Origin: Micromonospora narathiwatensis
GTDB taxonomy: Bacteria > Actinomycetota > Actinomycetes > Mycobacteriales > Micromonosporaceae
Assembly (NCBI RefSeq): GCF_900089605.1
Contig: NZ_LT594324.1
Location: 2,976,001 to 3,040,000 of the forward strand
Reading direction: 5' to 3'
DNA length: 64,000 nt
The translations under genes and the position numbers were made by a program. A model generated the notes under the pieces. That model was not told the origin of the DNA, did not search any database, and worked only from the letters and a program-made list of their open reading frames with translations. Shown here piece by piece: positions 60,231 to 64,000 of this stretch (position 1 is the first letter of the stretch; each line of letters begins with the position of its first letter).

Positions 60231-63200
60231 ATGCGATCCAGCAGAAGCAGAAAGGCGTTACTGGCCGGGGGAATCGCCGTCGCGCTGCTGACGGTGGCGC
60301 CCGGCACCGCGGGCGCCCGGCAGGCGGCCGCACCGCAGGCGGTGAAGCCGGCGCCCACCACCGCCGAGGCCCAGACGGTAACGCTGATCACCGGTGACCG
60401 GGTGACCGTACTCGGCAACGGCCACCTCGACGTCACACCGCGCAAGGGCGTCACGTTCCACAGCTATCGCACCGAGGGTCACCAGTACGTCATCCCGTCC
60501 GACGCGGTGCCGCTGCTGCGGGCGGACCGGCTCGACCGGCGGCTGTTCGACCTCACCGAACTGCTCGCGACGCAGGCCACGCGTCCGTCGTCGCTGGGGC
60601 TGATCGTCTCCGGTGCCGCCACCGCGCCGGGCCTGACCGCGCAGCGGCGACTGCCCGCGGTGCGGGGCTTCGCCGCCGAGCCGGCCACCGAGTCGCTCGC
60701 CGCCCGGTGGCAGGCGACACGCACCGGCCTGAAGGCGGGCAAGATCTGGCTCGACGCCGTACGCCGGCCGGCGCTGGACCAGAGCGTCCCGCTGATCGGC
60801 GCGCCCGCGGCCTGGTCGGCCGGCTTCGACGGCGCCGGGGTCCGCGTCGCGGTGCTCGACACGGGCATCGACGTCACGCACCCCGACCTGGCGGGCAAGG
60901 TCTCGGCCCGGCAGAACTTCACCGAGGGCGAGGAGGACGACCGCGACCGTGTCGGCCACGGCACCCACGTCGCGTCCACCATCGCCGGCAGCGGCGCCGC
61001 CTCCGGCGGGAAGTACCGGGGCGCCGCGCCCGGCGCGTCCCTGCTCGACGGCAAGGTCTGCGTCCAGTACGGGTGCATGGAGTCCTGGATCGTGGCGGGC
61101 ATGCAGTGGGCCGCCGAGTCCGGGGCGAACGTCGTCAACCTGAGCCTCGGCGGACCGAACACCCCCGAGGTCGACCCGCTCGAACAGGCCGTCAACGCGC
61201 TGACCGCGCAGCACGGCACGCTCTTCGTCATCGCGGCCGGCAACGACGGTGGGGACGAGACCGTCGGCTCCCCGGCGACCGCCGAGGCGGCGCTGGCCGT
61301 CGCGGCGTTCACCAAGTCCGACGAACTCGCCGACTTCTCCAGCCGGGGCCCCAGCGCCGACGGCTGGGCGGTCAAGCCCGAGATCGCCGCGCCCGGCGTC
61401 GACATCGTCGCGGCGCGCAGCAAGGACGGATTCCTCGGCGAACCGGGGCAGCTCTACATGCCGCTGGACGGCACGTCGATGGCGACCCCGCACGTCGCGG
61501 GCGCGGCGGCGCTACTGAGCCAGGCGCACCCGCAGTGGACCTCGGCGCAGCTCAAGGCGGCGCTCATGGCCTCGGCCAAGCCGTCGAGCGGCGTCGGCGT
61601 GTTCGCGCAGGGCGCCGGTCGGGTGGACGTGGCCCGAGCGATCACCCAGCAGGTCACGACCACGCCGACGTCGGTGACGTTCGGGTTGCAGGACTGGCCG
61701 CACGACAACGACGAGGTGCGCAGTGACGTCGTCACCTACCACAACGGCGGCAGCACGGCGGTGACCCTGCGGCTCGCGCTGACCACCGACGCGCCGGCCG
61801 GGATCTTCTCGCTCAGCGCCGACACGCTCACCGTGCCGGCCGGCGGGCAGGCGTCGGTGACGCTCACCGCCGACACCCGCGAGGGCGGCGACGTGACCGG
61901 TGGCCTCGGCGGTCAGCTCACCGCGACCGCGGCGGGCGTCTCCGTGCAGACGCCCTTCGGCGTGATCCGCGACGAGCTCAAGCACGCGGTGAAAATCACC
62001 GCGACCGAGCGCGACGGCGACCCGGCCGAGAACGCGTTCACGGTGATCATGCGCAAGGACCTGACCCGGGAGTACCTGGCCTTCGGCGCGAGCAGCGACC
62101 TGCGCCTGCCGCCGGGCGAGTACTTCGCCTTCAGCTGGATCGACGAGCAGGACGGAGGGAGCTACAGCACCTCGCAGCTGGTGTATCCGAAGCTGTCCGT
62201 GAGCGGGCCGAAGACGGTGTCGATGGACGCCCGTGGCGCGAAGGGCTTCGACGTCACGGTGCCCGACCCGAGCGCGGTGCCGCTGCTGGCGGCCTACGAG
62301 GCAAACTACACCGAGGGCGAGAACTTCGGCGTCGGCGTCGGCGTCCTGAGCATGGACTTCGGCTCGATCTTCACCAAGCTGGTCGGGCCCAAGCCGGCGA
62401 AGGGCCTGAGTGCCCAGCTGACCGGCGCCCTGACCGAGGTCGACGAGGAGGGCGATCCGCGCGCCACCCCGTACGTGTACAACGTCGGCTGGCACAGCAG
62501 GAACGATCTGCTCGGCGGGCTGGTCAAGCACCTGCGGCCGAAGGACTTCGGCACGGTGACGGCGTCACACGCGGCGACGGTGACCGGCAGCAACGGCGCG
62601 AAACTCGCCTTCCTCGCACCGGACGGTGCCGCCTCCGGCTGGGCGGTCAGCTGGCCCACCCCGCTCCCGTTCACCCGCACCGAGTTCTACGCGGGTGACG
62701 CACCGTGGCAGACCGAGTTCAGGGAGGAACTGCCCGCCGAGGGCGACGAGTGGCCGGAGACGCTGTCCGCACACGGCGCGCTGTCCAGTTACAAGCCTGG
62801 GAAGACGTACCAGGAGCAGTGGAACAAGGCGGTGTTCGGGCCGAGCATGACGTCGTTCTTCCCCGGTGAACTGCCGGGCGCACGCGAGGGCGACAGCATG
62901 TACGTCTCGCCGGGGCTGCTCGCCGACGGCCAGGGCCGGGCCGGCTTCGGGCAGATCACCTCGGGGCACGGGGCGCTCTACCGCGACGGCAAGCTGATCG
63001 CCGAGTCCACCGAAGGCCCGGAGGCGTACGCCGAGGACGTGGGCCCGCGTGCGGCGGCGTTCCGCTTCGACGGAAGCGTGGAGCGTAACGCTCGCCTGAG
63101 CACCAGGGTGTCGGTGAGCTGGACGTTCCGCTCGGCGCACACCGGCAAGTCCAAGGCGCTGCCGCTGACCGCGGTCAGCTTCGCGCCGCCGCTCGACGAC

Positions 63201-63473
63201 CACAACGTCGGCAGGGCCGGCGGCGTGGGCGTCTACCCGGCGACGATCACCCAGACCGAGGGCTCGGGACCGGTGGTCAAGCTGACCGTGCAGGTGTCGT
63301 ACGACGACGGGAAGACCTGGAAGAACGTGCCGGTGCTGAAGCACGCCGGGTCGTGGCAGGTACAGGTGCCGCACCCGGCGGCCGGCGGCTTCGTCTCGCT
63401 CAAGGCGTCGGGGTCGGACGCGAAGGGCAACACCTTCGACCAGACCGTCATCCGGGCGTACGAACTGCGCTGA
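60231..63473 (+). CDS. Large secreted subtilisin-like serine protease (S8)
   Basis: A 1080-residue exported protease. The signal peptide (MRSSRSRKALLAGGIAVALL, cleaved near AGA-RQA) is followed by a propeptide (about 45-190), then the S8 catalytic domain (about 195-450). The triad is intact: D210 in AVLDTGIDVTHPDL, H243 in GHGTHVAST and S416 in GTSMATPHVAG, with the oxyanion asparagine in VIAAGNDGG. A long C-terminal region (about 460-1080) of beta-rich domains begins with a fibronectin/Fn3-like segment (VTFGLQDWPHD). The ATG follows GGGGAGGCGT. This length and domain order are typical of extracellular subtilases in Micromonospora and Streptomyces. It is probably monocistronic, with two hairpins downstream. 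Confidence 0.93.
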   Translation: MRSSRSRKALLAGGIAVALLTVAPGTAGARQAAAPQAVKPAPTTAEAQTVTLITGDRVTVLGNGHLDVTPRKGVTFHSYRTEGHQYVIPSDAVPLLRADRLDRRLFDLTELLATQATRPSSLGLIVSGAATAPGLTAQRRLPAVRGFAAEPATESLAARWQATRTGLKAGKIWLDAVRRPALDQSVPLIGAPAAWSAGFDGAGVRVAVLDTGIDVTHPDLAGKVSARQNFTEGEEDDRDRVGHGTHVASTIAGSGAASGGKYRGAAPGASLLDGKVCVQYGCMESWIVAGMQWAAESGANVVNLSLGGPNTPEVDPLEQAVNALTAQHGTLFVIAAGNDGGDETVGSPATAEAALAVAAFTKSDELADFSSRGPSADGWAVKPEIAAPGVDIVAARSKDGFLGEPGQLYMPLDGTSMATPHVAGAAALLSQAHPQWTSAQLKAALMASAKPSSGVGVFAQGAGRVDVARAITQQVTTTPTSVTFGLQDWPHDNDEVRSDVVTYHNGGSTAVTLRLALTTDAPAGIFSLSADTLTVPAGGQASVTLTADTREGGDVTGGLGGQLTATAAGVSVQTPFGVIRDELKHAVKITATERDGDPAENAFTVIMRKDLTREYLAFGASSDLRLPPGEYFAFSWIDEQDGGSYSTSQLVYPKLSVSGPKTVSMDARGAKGFDVTVPDPSAVPLLAAYEANYTEGENFGVGVGVLSMDFGSIFTKLVGPKPAKGLSAQLTGALTEVDEEGDPRATPYVYNVGWHSRNDLLGGLVKHLRPKDFGTVTASHAATVTGSNGAKLAFLAPDGAASGWAVSWPTPLPFTRTEFYAGDAPWQTEFREELPAEGDEWPETLSAHGALSSYKPGKTYQEQWNKAVFGPSMTSFFPGELPGAREGDSMYVSPGLLADGQGRAGFGQITSGHGALYRDGKLIAESTEGPEAYAEDVGPRAAAFRFDGSVERNARLSTRVSVSWTFRSAHTGKSKALPLTAVSFAPPLDDHNVGRAGGVGVYPATITQTEGSGPVVKLTVQVSYDDGKTWKNVPVLKHAGSWQVQVPHPAAGGFVSLKASGSDAKGNTFDQTVIRAYELR

Positions 63474-63485
63474 TCATCGTATGTT

Positions 63486-63521
63486 GGGGGCCCTGGCGGG
63501 CGTGTTGTCCGCCGGGGCCCC
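63486..63521 (+). terminator. Terminator after the S8 protease
   Basis: GGGGCCC and its complement flank an inner GGCGG/CCGCC stem, 13 bp after the stop, followed by a C/T-rich run. Confidence 0.7.
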
Positions 63522-63556
63522 TTCCCGTCGCGTCACCGGGGCGGCCGGCGGGCGGA

Positions 63557-63590
63557 GCCCCGCTCTCCATCCTGGGGTGGAGAGCGGGGC
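63557..63590 (+). terminator. Second hairpin after the S8 protease
   Basis: GCCCCGCTCTCCA pairs perfectly (13 bp) with its complement around an 8-base loop, making tandem terminators before the next rightward gene. Confidence 0.65.
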
Positions 63591-63683
63591 CGGGGCGGAT
63601 CCATCCGTACGCCGATGGCGGCGACGCCGCCCGCTGGGACGCTGGGTGCCGTTGACATCCCGACGCCCCGACGGAGTTCCTCG

Positions 63684-64000
63684 ATGACCACCAGCCAGTA
63701 CCTGCTCAACCTCGGCCTGCTCGGCTACGTGCTCTACAGCAACCTGGGCACCAGGACGCTGACCCGGCTGCGGGTGATCCTGCCGTTGGGCGTGGTCGCG
63801 ATCGCCGCGGCGGTGTTCCTGCGTGACGTTCCGACGCTCGGCAACGACGTGCGGCTGGAGGTCGTCGGCGCGGTCGTCGGCGCGGCGCTCGGGGTGGCGG
63901 CCGGGCTGCTGATGCGGGTACGGCACGTCGGCGGGCGGACGGTCACCGTCGCCGGTGCCTCGTACGCCGCGCTGTGGGTGGTGGTGATCGGCGGGCGGAT
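63684..64000 (+). CDS. Small multi-helix membrane protein, 3' end outside window
   Basis: The ATG, preceded by CGGAG eight bases upstream, opens a frame that stays open to the window edge (105 residues). Hydrophobic stretches near 5-20, 30-46, 60-77 and 85-102 suggest at least four transmembrane helices (MTTSQYLLNLGLLGYVLYSN at the start, ending ALWVVVIGGR). No catalytic motif is visible. It resembles small actinobacterial DUF-type membrane proteins only in general features. Function unknown. Confidence 0.75.
   Translation, partial: MTTSQYLLNLGLLGYVLYSNLGTRTLTRLRVILPLGVVAIAAAVFLRDVPTLGNDVRLEVVGAVVGAALGVAAGLLMRVRHVGGRTVTVAGASYAALWVVVIGGR

Noticed and set aside
1..64000. CRISPR arrays, insertion sequences, tRNA/rRNA genes, prophage or known riboswitches
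   Set aside because: No regularly spaced direct repeats, transposase motifs (DDE, RuvC), cloverleaf sequences or recognisable aptamer cores were found on reading through the intergenic regions.

Overview
This 64 kb window is very GC-rich chromosomal DNA with GTG/TTG starts, many four-base ATGA/GTGA gene overlaps and long perfect hairpin terminators. Together with a PknG/GlnX/GlnH signalling operon, MptB/GT87 mannosyltransferases and many secreted hydrolases, this points to a filamentous actinomycete, most likely Micromonosporaceae (inference from gene content; the species cannot be read from the sequence). No tRNA, rRNA, CRISPR array, transposase or prophage gene was seen.

Layout. (1) 1-4784: a divergent trans-4-hydroxy-L-proline degradation locus, with epimerase and lyase/deaminase leftward and a three-subunit D-hydroxyproline dehydrogenase rightward. 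(2) 4840-5552: the broken C-terminal end of a GH36-type alpha-galactosidase joined out of frame to a foreign signal peptide. (3) 5833-10652: two secreted peptidases (M64 and S15). (4) 11016-25440: an L-arabinose region. It holds an orphan P450, a secreted GH127 beta-L-arabinofuranosidase with a lectin-like insertion, araD, a YtfQ/YtfR/YtfT/YjfF-type furanose importer, araA, a LacI-family regulator and the remnant of another secreted hydrolase. Four copies of a TGTTAGC-GCTAACA-like palindrome suggest one regulon that includes the P450. (5) 25549-28820: an unusual membrane-anchored pair, a substrate-binding protein and a substrate-binding/von Willebrand A protein with no permease. (6) 28984-37993: a GNAT, then a ROK-regulated oligosaccharide operon (ROK, two permeases, binding protein, GH15, GH31). 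(7) 38148-40481: a FUSC membrane protein.

(8) 40662-49391: seven overlapping or closely abutting leftward genes, GlnX-like, GlnH-like, coiled-coil, PknG-like kinase, PP2C phosphatase, VWA and FHA. It reads as one complete amino-acid-sensing phospho-signalling unit. Kinase, phosphatase and FHA protein all start with paired zinc-ribbon motifs. (9) 49698-64000: an Na+/H+ antiporter, a YcnI-like copper protein, a frameshifted small gene, a secreted HNH nuclease, an RCK channel-like protein lacking the usual selectivity filter, two polyprenol-phosphate-mannose-type glycosyltransferases, a methyltransferase, a GNAT, a large secreted subtilisin and the start of a membrane protein.

All functions are read from motifs and gene context; no database search was possible. 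The least described material is the signalling unit at 40662-49391, the VWA/binding-protein pair, and a small C-terminal module shared by the S15 peptidase, the GH127 enzyme and the orphan remnant.
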